A stretch of DNA of 64,000 nt, taken from Salinicola rhizosphaerae. GTDB taxonomy: Bacteria > Pseudomonadota > Gammaproteobacteria > Pseudomonadales > Halomonadaceae. Positions 27,602 to 36,155 of this stretch are shown here, piece by piece. How positions within the stretch are numbered: position 1 is the stretch's first letter; every line of letters begins with the position of its first letter. The stretch lies in the NCBI RefSeq assembly GCF_014652715.1, contig NZ_BMZI01000006.1:333656-397655 (forward strand), written 5' to 3'. The translations under genes were made by a program, and so were the position numbers. The notes beneath the pieces are model-generated. The model saw only the letters and a program-made list of their open reading frames with translations, was not told the origin of the DNA and searched no databases.

Positions 27602-27762
27602 CCGAGCCCTCCTGCAATCGATGTACCCGCTCTGCAGTGTGGCTCATGTTGGCTGCCGGCACCGGGCTGCGACTGTCTCTTTTTGTGACTCACGCTCGCC
27701 CGGAGTTCGTGCAGGAGCCGCCAGCGGGCCTTCGAGGCGACCGACGCGCTCGCCCCGCACGC

Positions 27763-28776
27763 TCACTGTTGCGGCGGTACGTCCAGGAACTGCCATAGCG
27801 CCTGCATCGCCGGCCACATGACGGTACCGTGCCCGGCGCCGTGGAATGTCCGCGACGCGATGGTCCAGTTCGGATGCGACGCGACCAGCGCCTCGGCCAG
27901 GCCGGCAGCATCGATGGCGGGGCTCGCGTGCACCTCATCCTTTCCCACCGTGGCAAGACGCGGGCGCCTCCCCGCCTCCTTGTCGCCGACCCCGATCAGT
28001 ACCCGGCGTGAGGCCTCATCGCCATCGAGAGCTACCAGCGAGCGAAGCGGCTCGCCGCCATGCCACCAGAGCGATGGGCTGATCGCCACGTAATCGCTGA
28101 ACAGCGCCGGACGAGTCAGCAGCGCGTAGAGGGTCAGCAATCCACCGAAGGAGTGGCCGACCAGCGCCTGGCGGGAGCCGTCGACAGCGTAACGCTCGGC
28201 GACCGCCGGCTGGATCTGATCGGCGATGACATCGAGAAACCGATCTGCCCCACCGCTGGGTCGCTGCGCGCATCTCGCCCCCGTTTCCCTTGCTGGGCTT
28301 TCATTACCTTCCGTCTTGCACTCTGTCTTGCACCCTATCTTGCACCCCGTCTTACCCCCAGGCGGCGTGTAGTCCTCGCTCCTCGCATCACCCCCGAAGC
28401 GTTCGACGTCGGGATAGCCGATACCGACGATCAGCCACGGCTCGGTCGTGTCGTAGGGTCCGCGCAGGGTGAGAGAGTCTCTCGACACTACCGCCAGCGG
28501 AAAGCGCGAATTACCATCGAGCATGTAGACCACGGGATAGCCCCCGGGCGGTGGTGGCGAGTCCGGCACGGCGACCTGGATCAGGTAGTCGCGATTCGTG
28601 GCCTCGCCATGCAGCGTCCACTGTTCGCTACCCGCCAGCGTCACCCTCGCCGCTTCGCGGGCACGCGGCGACGCGGATTCGCTGGCGAGAGCGTCAGAAC
28701 CCAAACCGGCTGCCCAGAGGCAGCCGGCGATCAGGGTCCATCGCCGCAGCGATGTCGCGATAGCGTCAGAAGTCAT
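27763..28776 (-). CDS. Alpha/beta-hydrolase, probable periplasmic siderophore esterase (IroE/Fes type)
   Basis: A 337-aa hydrolase with signal peptide (hydrophobic WTLIAGCLWAAGLGSDALA, cleavage near residue 31). The fold shows YPVVYMLDGNSRF, nucleophile Ser in GHSFGGLL, AISPSLWWHGG and the catalytic His in FHGAGHGTV. This is the esterase-D/IroE group that cleaves trilactone or ferric-siderophore esters. ATG 28776 overlaps the end of the TonB receptor gene by 11 bases, so the pair is coupled. No clear ribosome site was seen. A Cys-rich insert from 12-bp tandem repeats (28313-28360) lies between the strand DVERFGGDARSEDYTPP and the domain's helix. Confidence 0.8.
   Translation of the reverse strand: MTSDAIATSLRRWTLIAGCLWAAGLGSDALASESASPRAREAARVTLAGSEQWTLHGEATNRDYLIQVAVPDSPPPPGGYPVVYMLDGNSRFPLAVVSRDSLTLRGPYDTTEPWLIVGIGYPDVERFGGDARSEDYTPPGGKTGCKIGCKTECKTEGNESPARETGARCAQRPSGGADRFLDVIADQIQPAVAERYAVDGSRQALVGHSFGGLLTLYALLTRPALFSDYVAISPSLWWHGGEPLRSLVALDGDEASRRVLIGVGDKEAGRRPRLATVGKDEVHASPAIDAAGLAEALVASHPNWTIASRTFHGAGHGTVMWPAMQALWQFLDVPPQQ
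28313..28360. repeat. In-frame 12-bp tandem repeat within the esterase gene
   Basis: Four imperfect 12-bp units on the plus strand (GTCTTGCACTCT, GTCTTGCACCCT, ATCTTGCACCCC, GTCTTACCCCCA). On the coding strand they give GK-TGCK-IGCK-TECK-type four-residue repeats with three cysteines. Twelve is a multiple of three, so unit changes keep the frame. Confidence 0.9.
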
Positions 28777-30910
28777 AGCGCAACGAGGCAACGACATTGG
28801 ATGGCGCACCATACATGTTGAACGTCGAGACGGAGCCCACGCGCTCGTAGTAGGTCTTGTCGAGAATGTTGTTGAAGTTCAGCTGACCCTTGATGTGGCT
28901 GGTGAACCGATAGCCGACCATCGCATCGACCACCGCGTATCCCGGCGCTTCGACCTGCGGACTCGAGAGCGTTTCGAAATCGCTGAGCGCGGTCACGCCA
29001 CCGCCGACCTCGAGTCCGTCGAGTGCTCCACCCGCAAAGCCGTACTTGGTCCACAGATTGAACTGATTCTTCGGCATTAGCGTGAAGGCGACATCGTTGT
29101 TCCCCGCGGCCTCGCGCACGTCGATATCGAGATAGGTGTAACCGGCGATCACGCTCCACTGCGGCGTCAACGCTCCGGAGACCTCGAACTCGGCGCCGTC
29201 GATTCGCGTCTTGCCGAGCGCGGCGGAGTACGCAGAAGAGCCCGCGCCCACCGAGGCGGCGCGATTTTCGTCGTACATGCGGAAGGCGCTGATGCGCGCG
29301 TTGAGATCCCCATCGAAGTAGCTACCCTTGACCCCGACCTCGTACTGCTCGCCTTCTCTCGGCTTGATCAGCTCACCGTTCTCGCCGACGGCGTCGGACT
29401 GCGGTGTGAACACCTCCGAGTAGCTGGCATAGAGCGAGTGATGATTGTCGAGATCGAACACGATGCCGGCATAGGGCGTGAACTTGGCATCGTCACTGCG
29501 CGAGTCAGAGGAACCATCGAGGTAGCTGGTCAAGTCTTGACGATAGGAACTGACGCGGCCCCCGGCGATCAGCGCCAGCGGCTGGATCGGACGGAACGTC
29601 AGCTTGGAGTAGAGGCCGTACTCTTCCAACGTAGTGCGGTTGTCGGCACGGGTGTAGGCGATATCCGGCTCATCGAACTGATCCGACGAGTAGTCATAGA
29701 CATCGATAGTGCCAAGCCGCGCAACACCCTGCGCCGTCTCGGTCTCGTAACGCTTGTAGTCGGTCCCGACCACGAACTCGCTGACGCCGCCGAAGGTCTG
29801 GAACGGCTGGCTGTAGCTCGCATCCACCGACCAGGTCTCCTGGTTCACCTTGCCACCCAGTCCGACCAGGCTCGAGTTACCGTCTTCATCGACACCGCTG
29901 AAGGTATAGGCGTATTGATAATCGGCATCGCGATTGGAGTAGCGTGTCGCGACGCGGCCATAGCCGCCGTTATCGAAGCGATGCGTCAGCTCGGCGATCC
30001 AGTCGTTGCTCTGGCTGTTGAAGGTGTTCCAGTCTGCACCGAAATAGCTGCTGCGGGTGAAATCGAGCAGCGAACCGTCTTCGGCCGCCGGCACACCGTT
30101 GGTCGGCACGATATCGCGATGCTGACGCAGGTAGGCCAACGAGAGCGTCGTCGCGTCATCCAGGTCGATATCGATATCGCCGTAGAAGGTCTGGTTGGTG
30201 TTGTCGTTCTCGTCGACGTAGCCGTTGCTGTCGTCGTTGGCGATCACCATGCGGCCGCGCACGCTGCCGTCGCTGTTGATCGGCCCGGAAAGATCGACCT
30301 CTTCATGGTTCTGGTCCCAGCTACCGTAGCGACCCAGCACGTGGCCCTGGAAGTCGTAGGTCGGGCGTTTGCGCACCATGTTGACGATGCCGCCGAGCTC
30401 GCTGGTACTGTTGAACAGCCCGGAAGGCCCGCGCATGATCTCGACCCGGTCGAACGCCTCGAGATTGGGCACCGAGCCGAGAATGCTCGCCATCGGCGCC
30501 GGCAGCCCGTCGATGTTGTACTCGTTGTACTCGTAACCACGAGAGTAGATCGAGGAGCGGCCGCTATCGTTGGGCAACACGCGCATGCCCGGCGTACGTT
30601 TGGCCATTTGATCGAGGGTATTGAAGTTCTGATCCTCGAGCGCTTCGCGCGTCATCACGCTGACCGACTGCGGAATATCACGCAGGGACGCAGGCGTCTT
30701 GGTGCCGACCGTGGCCGCGTCGACGGTATAGCCGCCGGTCATCTCCGAAGGCAGCATTTCATAGAGCCGGTTACCCTTGACGGTCAGGGTGTCGAGCTCG
30801 GCGTCGCTGCCCGCGGTCTGAGCCAGCACCATCTGGCTGGAGGCGGTCAGACTCAGGCCGAACGCCAGCGGCCATCCCCAGTGACGAGCTCGATGGAAAG
30901 AAGAAGCCAT
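28766..30910 (-). CDS. TonB-dependent siderophore receptor
   Basis: A 714-aa outer-membrane receptor. The signal peptide spans residues 1-31 (LAFGLSLTASSQMVLAQ) and the TonB box is near ELDTLTVKG. The plug domain includes IPQSVSVMTREALEDQ and VEIMRGPSGLF, followed by a 22-strand barrel ending in Phe (RYDF). The plug motif RDIPQSVSVMT places it in the FhuA/FecA/FhuE siderophore group. The ligand could be the catecholate made by the locus at 35394-45251 or a foreign siderophore; catecholate receptors of the FepA type usually differ from this group. Two Fur-box-like sites lie 62-141 bp upstream. It is followed by a periplasmic esterase. Confidence 0.92.
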   Translation of the reverse strand: MASSFHRARHWGWPLAFGLSLTASSQMVLAQTAGSDAELDTLTVKGNRLYEMLPSEMTGGYTVDAATVGTKTPASLRDIPQSVSVMTREALEDQNFNTLDQMAKRTPGMRVLPNDSGRSSIYSRGYEYNEYNIDGLPAPMASILGSVPNLEAFDRVEIMRGPSGLFNSTSELGGIVNMVRKRPTYDFQGHVLGRYGSWDQNHEEVDLSGPINSDGSVRGRMVIANDDSNGYVDENDNTNQTFYGDIDIDLDDATTLSLAYLRQHRDIVPTNGVPAAEDGSLLDFTRSSYFGADWNTFNSQSNDWIAELTHRFDNGGYGRVATRYSNRDADYQYAYTFSGVDEDGNSSLVGLGGKVNQETWSVDASYSQPFQTFGGVSEFVVGTDYKRYETETAQGVARLGTIDVYDYSSDQFDEPDIAYTRADNRTTLEEYGLYSKLTFRPIQPLALIAGGRVSSYRQDLTSYLDGSSDSRSDDAKFTPYAGIVFDLDNHHSLYASYSEVFTPQSDAVGENGELIKPREGEQYEVGVKGSYFDGDLNARISAFRMYDENRAASVGAGSSAYSAALGKTRIDGAEFEVSGALTPQWSVIAGYTYLDIDVREAAGNNDVAFTLMPKNQFNLWTKYGFAGGALDGLEVGGGVTALSDFETLSSPQVEAPGYAVVDAMVGYRFTSHIKGQLNFNNILDKTYYERVGSVSTFNMYGAPSNVVASLRYDF

Positions 30911-30971
30911 ACCTTCGGTGTCCCTTGCAGTGATCCGACGACACAGGGCGATCCAGGTCGTCGTTTTTAAT

Positions 30972-30990
30972 GAGAATGAGATTCAACAAC
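30972..30990 (-). promoter_or_regulatory. Fur-box-like site, proximal, TonB receptor
   Basis: GAGAATGAGATTCAACAAC matches 13 of 19 positions of the Fur consensus GATAATGATAATCATTATC. It lies 62 bp upstream of the receptor start, a usual distance for iron repression. Confidence 0.6.
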
Positions 30991-31032
30991 CACAACAAAG
31001 GAAGATACCCGAGATCCGTCTCAAAAGCATCC

Positions 31033-31051
31033 GCAGATGATAATCATTCTT
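31033..31051 (-). promoter_or_regulatory. Fur-box-like site, distal, TonB receptor
   Basis: The 19 bases match 14 of 19 consensus positions and include 12 consecutive matches (ATGATAATCATT). It is 123 bp upstream of the receptor start. The rest of 30911-31236 holds the receptor promoter and leader, with no gene recognised. Confidence 0.65.
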
Positions 31052-31236
31052 CAAAAGGTGCATATAGCTCTCGGCCCGCGAGCGTCTTCAGCGGGCGTTG
31101 GCTATTACTGGCGAAGCAGCATGGTGATAGTGAATCAGAGTGGTAATAACGACGGTGACGGTCGGTTTCACGAAAGCGACAGGGCTTACCGGCGCGATGC
31201 CGGCGCCCCGAGGCTGAATCACGCTGTGCGCTCGGC

Positions 31237-32961
31237 TCACTCCCTGGCAGGCGCCAGCGAGAGACCGAAAGCCTGCGGGTCGACAACGCCCTCCAGCCGG
31301 CCAAGCTGATCGATATCGCCATCCATCAGCAACTGATCGAGTCGCCGCTGACGACTGTTGACGTTGAGCACCAGATGAACCTGGCGCGGTCTGCCTCGAT
31401 CGTCCAACCGCTGCACCCAGGCCAGCGCACCGCTGGAGAAGCGCGCCAGGGCTCCCACCGGGGCCGTGCCGAAGCGCTTGACGTAGCGCTGCACCCAGAC
31501 AGTGTCGAACTGCTCCGGATGCCCCAGCAGATGACGATAAACCTCCGTCAGCGGCCAGGCCGCCCGATCCGGGCGTGGGCGAGTCATGGCTTCCACCACA
31601 TCGACGACGGCCATCATCCGTCCCAGGTCGCCAATCGAATCGCCGCCGGCGCCCACGGGATAACCGCTGCCATCGAGACGTTCGTTGACCTCGCCGATGA
31701 TCTGATCGGCAATGTGCGGCGAGAGCCAACGGCAATTGTCCAGACGCTGCCGAATGAACGCCACGTGCTCCACCAGCTGGTCGCGCTGGGCAGAGTCCAG
31801 CGCGGAGGCACTCTCCAGAATCGCGCTCGGCAGCAGCGCCTTGCCCAGATCGTGTATCAGCGCGCTGGCCGTGACTGCCTTGAGCGTTTCGGTGTCATGC
31901 CCTTGCCCGCGAGCCAGATCGGCGGCACGTACCGCCACGCCGAGCCCGTGGCGAATCGGTGCCGGTTCGGTGTCGAGATAGGCCAGCGCAAAAAGCAGCG
32001 ATTCGCGACTCTGCGCTGCGAGCCTCAGTAGCGTATCGGTGTGGCGCGAGAGTAGCGTGGAAGCGATTTCGCCACCGTTCTGCAGCTCGAGAATCTGGGC
32101 GTAGAGATAATCGGCGATCTTGAACAAATAACGCGCGGCGGTGTTGCCGGCCACGGTCGCCGGCGTGCGCGCTGGCAGCGCGACAGGCGCTGGCTTCTTG
32201 CCCTCTGGCGTCAGAAACAGCGTCGATGGCTGCAGGGGCGTTGCGCTCTGCGAAACCCGGCGAGCACTCTCCCGCTCGGCCTCCTTGACGCAGTGCCAAA
32301 GCATTCGCTCGCCGTCGATCGGCAACTCGGCAAACTCGCAACCCACCCTCGCCGTGGTCCACTCGTCGTCTGTTCGCACATGGCGAACCCACCCGGCGAG
32401 CGTAAGTCGCTGGCCGTTGGGAAACTGCAGCGACAGCTGTTCGAACGGCTGATCCGACGTCAACCTCACCGCATCGGCGAGGCGCAGCGTCAGCAGGCAG
32501 CCGCCGAGCGACAGGTTATCCAGCTCAACCGGCATGTCGGCTGCATCTGCATTCAGACGAAAGTGCGCCGCCACGCCCATCTCCGAACGGATCGGCGCGC
32601 GAAAGGTGCCGCGTCGGTGGACGGTACTGAGCATCTCGGGATAGCTGCAGCGCAGCCGCACGCGCCCGGCTTGATCGAGCCGGCCCTGCACCGTCAGTGC
32701 CGAGGTCCGCACCATCGCGCCGTTGACGTGACCGATGAGGTGGAAGGACTCCCCCGCTTCCAGCCGATCGGTGAGTGCGGGTGTGGCAGTGATATCGATG
32801 ATGATGGCTTCATCGCGCTCGATATCGTCGAGAACGACCGGCCAGGAGGCGCCGAACGCGCCAGCGAAAGCGAGATTGACGCTGCCGTGAAGACATAGCG
32901 GCTCGAGCCATTCCCACTTGGCATTGGCCTTCGAAATATCGGTCGTGGCTGACTCTGCCAT
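31237..32961 (-). CDS. PilZ plus HD-GYP cyclic-di-GMP protein
   Basis: A 574-aa cytoplasmic protein. An N-terminal YcgR-like domain (about 20-115) precedes a PilZ domain with RRGTFRAPIR (the RxxxR c-di-GMP motif, near residue 115) and DNLSLGGCLL (D-x-S-x-x-G). The C-terminal HD-GYP domain (about 340-510) has IHDLGKALLP, HV in VEHVAFIRQ and ERLDGSGYPVG. It should bind and hydrolyse c-di-GMP, linking the signal to motility or attachment. GGAG lies 9 nt before ATG 32961. It sits inside the iron locus on the same strand but has 326 bp to the next gene, so co-regulation is not shown. Confidence 0.88.
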   Translation of the reverse strand: MAESATTDISKANAKWEWLEPLCLHGSVNLAFAGAFGASWPVVLDDIERDEAIIIDITATPALTDRLEAGESFHLIGHVNGAMVRTSALTVQGRLDQAGRVRLRCSYPEMLSTVHRRGTFRAPIRSEMGVAAHFRLNADAADMPVELDNLSLGGCLLTLRLADAVRLTSDQPFEQLSLQFPNGQRLTLAGWVRHVRTDDEWTTARVGCEFAELPIDGERMLWHCVKEAERESARRVSQSATPLQPSTLFLTPEGKKPAPVALPARTPATVAGNTAARYLFKIADYLYAQILELQNGGEIASTLLSRHTDTLLRLAAQSRESLLFALAYLDTEPAPIRHGLGVAVRAADLARGQGHDTETLKAVTASALIHDLGKALLPSAILESASALDSAQRDQLVEHVAFIRQRLDNCRWLSPHIADQIIGEVNERLDGSGYPVGAGGDSIGDLGRMMAVVDVVEAMTRPRPDRAAWPLTEVYRHLLGHPEQFDTVWVQRYVKRFGTAPVGALARFSSGALAWVQRLDDRGRPRQVHLVLNVNSRQRRLDQLLMDGDIDQLGRLEGVVDPQAFGLSLAPARE

Positions 32962-33100
32962 TGGAGCTCCGGTAACGAGAGATAAAGGTAAAAACGCTCC
33001 TGTAACGCTTCGTTATCGACCGGAGACGGCGCTTCTTGATGGCGATTCGGGATATCGCGCCGGATGTTCGTTGATTCTGAATGCTGATGAACGCGGCTCG

Positions 33101-33146
33101 AGGCTGCCCCGCCGCCGCGCTCTAGGCTGTCCCGCCGCCGCGCTTG
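33101..33146. repeat. 23-bp tandem duplication at the 3' end of an esterase gene
   Basis: AGGCTGCCCCGCCGCCGCGC... (33101-33123) is repeated at 33124-33146 with three differences. The second copy encodes the C-terminal PKRGGGTA of the esterase; the first copy lies just past its stop. The remainder of 32962-33121 shows no other feature. Confidence 0.8.
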
Positions 33147-33964
33147 GGCGGCAGCGCAAAACGCAGCGCGCGCTGTATCGCCACCATCAGTACCGAGGCG
33201 TGATCCTCCTGCGGAAATTCCTGGAAAGTGACCCGCTCGCGGCCCAACCGGGTTTCCAGCTCGCCGGCCATGTCTCGAGCACGCTCGACCATCCGGCGCT
33301 CGCGCCGTCGCGCCAGCAGAGCCTCACGCCCGGGGATGTCGCGCTGCCACGGCGGCAATACCGACTCCCACTCCCCGACGGCCATGAACACTCGGGCGCG
33401 ACTGTCGTCGAGGGCTGCCAGCCGCTGGCGCAGCGAGCTCTCGTCCCACCAGATCGAAGGACTGATCGCAACAAATGTCTCGAAAGCCTGCCGATGACGT
33501 AACAGCATCTGAAGCACGAAATAGCCCGCCAGCGAGTGCCCGAACAAGATTCGGCGGTCGGGATCGAGCGGAGCAAGCGAAGCCATATCGACGCTGACGC
33601 GGTCGTCGAGAAAGGCAGCAAAGGCCTCGCCCCCGCCGACGTCGGTTTTATCGACATGCACGGAGGGCCCGAACGTGTAATCGCGAAAGCGCCGCTCGGT
33701 CGCGAAGAGCGCGTCGCCCGCGTGCGCGATGCCGACTACCGCCGCGGGCGCGATGCCGGTCGCATCAGGGCGTCGACTGGAACGCTTGAGCGCCTCGACG
33801 AAGGTGGCGAAGAGCGCATTGGCGTCCAGCACATGGATCGCCGGCCAGCCCCGCGGCGGCGGCTCCCCCGGCGGCGTCCAGAGACTCAGTCGATAACGCT
33901 CGCCGCTCGCCGCTTCCAGCTCCTGGACCCGAGTATCGGCGAGCGTGACCGGATCTCCCATCAT
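33122..33964 (-). CDS. Alpha/beta-hydrolase, siderophore esterase-like (cytoplasmic)
   Basis: A 280-aa esterase-D-type hydrolase without signal peptide. WPAIHVLDANALF is the first strand pair, the nucleophile is Ser in GHSLAGYFV, AISPSIWWDESS matches the other esterase in this window, and the catalytic His is in QEDHASVL. It is likely a Fes-like enzyme releasing iron from imported ferric siderophore in the cytoplasm, complementing the exported one at 27763. GGAG lies 8 nt before ATG 33964; an adjacent ATG at 33961 is equally possible. It is separated from the binding-protein gene by a 175-bp repeat element. Confidence 0.8.
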   Translation of the reverse strand: MMGDPVTLADTRVQELEAASGERYRLSLWTPPGEPPPRGWPAIHVLDANALFATFVEALKRSSRRPDATGIAPAAVVGIAHAGDALFATERRFRDYTFGPSVHVDKTDVGGGEAFAAFLDDRVSVDMASLAPLDPDRRILFGHSLAGYFVLQMLLRHRQAFETFVAISPSIWWDESSLRQRLAALDDSRARVFMAVGEWESVLPPWQRDIPGREALLARRRERRMVERARDMAGELETRLGRERVTFQEFPQEDHASVLMVAIQRALRFALPPKRGGGTA

Positions 33965-34010
33965 GGCAGCGTCTCCGTTGGTGAATGAGGTCCGCCGCGG
34001 CGGACGAAGC

Positions 34011-34185
34011 TAGGCTTTGTCTGAAAAGTCGACGAGCGAAGGCCAGACAAGGCGAAAAATGGCGAAGACGGACCGGGCTGGCGACCCAGTTTACGGGGTG
34101 TAAATGAGCATCTTGATCGGACTGGCGCACCAGCCGATTTTTAACGCTGAATGGGCAAGCGCAGTACGTTTCAGACATAGCCTTA
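34011..34185. mobile_element. MITE-like element with terminal inverted repeats
   Basis: The left end TAGGCTTTGTCTGAAA (34011-34026) is mirrored at the right end (34169-34185), whose reverse complement is TAAGGCTATGTCTGAAA: 15 matched bases, one mismatch and one gap. The 175-bp interior contains no gene. Both ends finish in TA, as expected for IS630/Tc1-type TA-target elements. The right terminus supplies the TAA stop of the siderophore-binding protein gene. A perfect palindrome TCCGCCGCGGCGGA lies just outside the left end (33991-34004). No transposase is present, so it would need one in trans. Confidence 0.65.
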
Positions 34186-35298
34186 GTGACTGTTGTCCAG
34201 ATCGACCCACCCGGTGCCCTCGTAGGGAACCGCCAGGAAACGACGATTGATCGTCTCGAGCGTCGCGGCGGGGTCGATATCGGCAAAGAGATCGGGATGA
34301 ATCCAGTGCGCGAACGCCTCGATGGCGACGATATCGAGCGGCGAGTTGAGGAGCTGATGTGCCAGGCCGTGCACGTTGCCCTCTTTCACCGCCGTGAGCT
34401 CGGCGATGCCGGGGCGCTGCGTGATCCGTTCCAGCGAGTCGCGCGACGTGTCGGCATCCACGCCGCCGCCCAGCACCAGGCCGTTGGCGCCTTTCAAATC
34501 CGGCCCGCCGGTGGCGATATAGACATCCGGGTCGCGAGAAATCACGTACTCCAGATTCAATTTGCCGGAGGGCCGATCGAGCACATCGGCGCCGATGTTG
34601 TGGCTGCCGACGAAGTCCAGATACTGTCCGATGCCGCCCTTGCCGACAGCGAAACAGCAGTCATTGGTCATCCCGGCGTGAGCTTCCAGAAACACGCTCG
34701 GCGCCGGGGTCTGGTCATCGAGACGGGAAGAGATTCGGTCGAGATGCTCGCGGCGAAAATCGAGATAGGCCTGAGCCTGCTGTTGATGCCCCGTCAATTG
34801 ACCCAACAGTTTCAAGCTCTGCGCCTGGTGAGCGAACGGATCGGTAAAGAAATCGATGAACACCACGGCGATACCGGCCGCCTGAAGCTGAGCGATCTGC
34901 GTATCGGTGGGCCCGCGACCCAGCGAGACCACGGCGACATCCGGCGCCGCGGCCAGCACCGCTTCCGTGTCGAAGTCGTCCGCCGAACTGGCCACTCGTG
35001 GCAGCGAATCGAGGCGCGGAAACGCCTTGCGATAGCGCTGCCAGGACGCTTCGCCGAGACGGTTGATGTCACGCGGCCAGGCGGCCAGCAGGTCGACCGG
35101 ATCGGACGAGATCAGCGACAGCGCGATCAGATAACGACCGTCGTCGATCGAGAGCTTGTCGACGTGGTCAGGCACCGTCACGGTACGACCGCGCAGATCG
35201 ACGACCTCGGCGGCCTGAGAGGCCTGCGGCATCAGCAGCATCGCCACCAGGGCGACGCCGGCTCCCAGGCCAGCGAGGCGACGTAGAACTTCGATCAT
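34183..35298 (-). CDS. Iron-siderophore ABC transporter substrate-binding protein
   Basis: A 371-aa periplasmic class-III binding protein (Peripla_BP_2 fold) with a signal peptide (hydrophobic LAGLGAGVALVAMLLM, cleavage after AAE region near residue 30). Typical features are RTVTVPDHVDKL, APDVAVVSLGRG, the rigid helix segment and GKLNLEYVISRDPDVYIATGG. AAGGAG lies 6-7 nt before ATG 35298; six extra residues to 35316 are not used. It follows entA by 95 bp. The usual permease and ATPase partners (FepD, FepG, FepC) are not in the window. The stop codon comes from the terminus of the inserted repeat element, so the original C-terminus may have been altered. Confidence 0.88.
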   Translation of the reverse strand: MIEVLRRLAGLGAGVALVAMLLMPQASQAAEVVDLRGRTVTVPDHVDKLSIDDGRYLIALSLISSDPVDLLAAWPRDINRLGEASWQRYRKAFPRLDSLPRVASSADDFDTEAVLAAAPDVAVVSLGRGPTDTQIAQLQAAGIAVVFIDFFTDPFAHQAQSLKLLGQLTGHQQQAQAYLDFRREHLDRISSRLDDQTPAPSVFLEAHAGMTNDCCFAVGKGGIGQYLDFVGSHNIGADVLDRPSGKLNLEYVISRDPDVYIATGGPDLKGANGLVLGGGVDADTSRDSLERITQRPGIAELTAVKEGNVHGLAHQLLNSPLDIVAIEAFAHWIHPDLFADIDPAATLETINRRFLAVPYEGTGWVDLDNSH

Positions 35299-35393
35299 GA
35301 ACTCTCCTTGATGCAAACTGCGCGGAGGCCTTCGCTCCCGCGCCTTTGGGCCGTCATTCGGCCCCGTGATGACGACGCCGCCGTAACACCCGC

Positions 35394-36155
35394 TCAGGCG
35401 CGCAGTGTGGCTCCGCCATCGACGTAGAGATCACTCATCGCGACATGGCCTGCCTGATCGGAGAGCAGGAACATCACCGCGTGCGCGACATCCTCGGGCG
35501 TTGCCAGCTTGCCAAGTGGAATCCCTGCCTTGTACTGCTCGGGCAGACCGGCGATCACCCGTTGTTCGCCCTGATCGTCAGCCCACATTCCCGTCTGCAT
35601 CGGCGTCAGGGTCGAGCCAGGGGCGACAATATTGCAGCGAATGCCCAGCGGTGCCAACTCGAGCCCCAAACAGCGAGTGAACATCGTCGCCGCCGCTTTG
35701 GATGCCGCGTAGGCGGCCATGGCGTGGCGCGGCACGCCGGCAGCATTGGAGCTCACGGTGACGATGGCGCCGCGCCGTCGCGGTGTCATCACTCTCGCCA
35801 GGGCCCGCGACAGGTGGAAGACACCGTCGGCATTGACCGCGAACACTCGCCGCCACTCGTCATTCGTGATCGTCTCCACGATACCCGACTGCAGCACGCC
35901 AGCGACATTGAGGCCGAACTCGATCGGCCCGATCTCGCGCTCGACGCGTTCCACCAGCGCATCCACCGCCGCTGCATCGGTAACGTCCAGCGCCTCGGCA
36001 TGGGCGGATGACGGCAGCGCCTGTTCGGGCGCCATCAGGTCGGTGGCAACGACCGTGACCCCGCTCTCGGCCAGCAGCGCCACCAGCGCTCGACCGATGC
36101 CGCCTCCCGCGCCGGTCACCACGGCAACCTTGCCATCGTATCCCGTCAGTTTCAT
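35394..36155 (-). CDS. entA: 2,3-dihydro-2,3-dihydroxybenzoate dehydrogenase
   Basis: A 253-aa SDR that makes 2,3-dihydroxybenzoate from its dihydro precursor. The NAD motif is TGAGGGIG (~13-20), Asp in ATDL gives NAD preference and the active site is S in TVSSNAA with YAASK. EntA-specific blocks are [18 protein letters not shown] and [14 protein letters not shown], the latter lining the pocket in E. coli EntA. The start ATG 36155 overlaps the entF stop as ATGA. It closes the operon entS-C-E-B-ArCP-F-A. Confidence 0.93.
   Translation of the reverse strand: MKLTGYDGKVAVVTGAGGGIGRALVALLAESGVTVVATDLMAPEQALPSSAHAEALDVTDAAAVDALVERVEREIGPIEFGLNVAGVLQSGIVETITNDEWRRVFAVNADGVFHLSRALARVMTPRRRGAIVTVSSNAAGVPRHAMAAYAASKAAATMFTRCLGLELAPLGIRCNIVAPGSTLTPMQTGMWADDQGEQRVIAGLPEQYKAGIPLGKLATPEDVAHAVMFLLSDQAGHVAMSDLYVDGGATLRA

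Noticed and set aside
29438..30970. 510-aa plus-strand open frame opposite the TonB receptor
   Set aside because: Fully antisense to a receptor with signal peptide, plug and terminal Phe; Val/Ile/Arg-rich with no motif.
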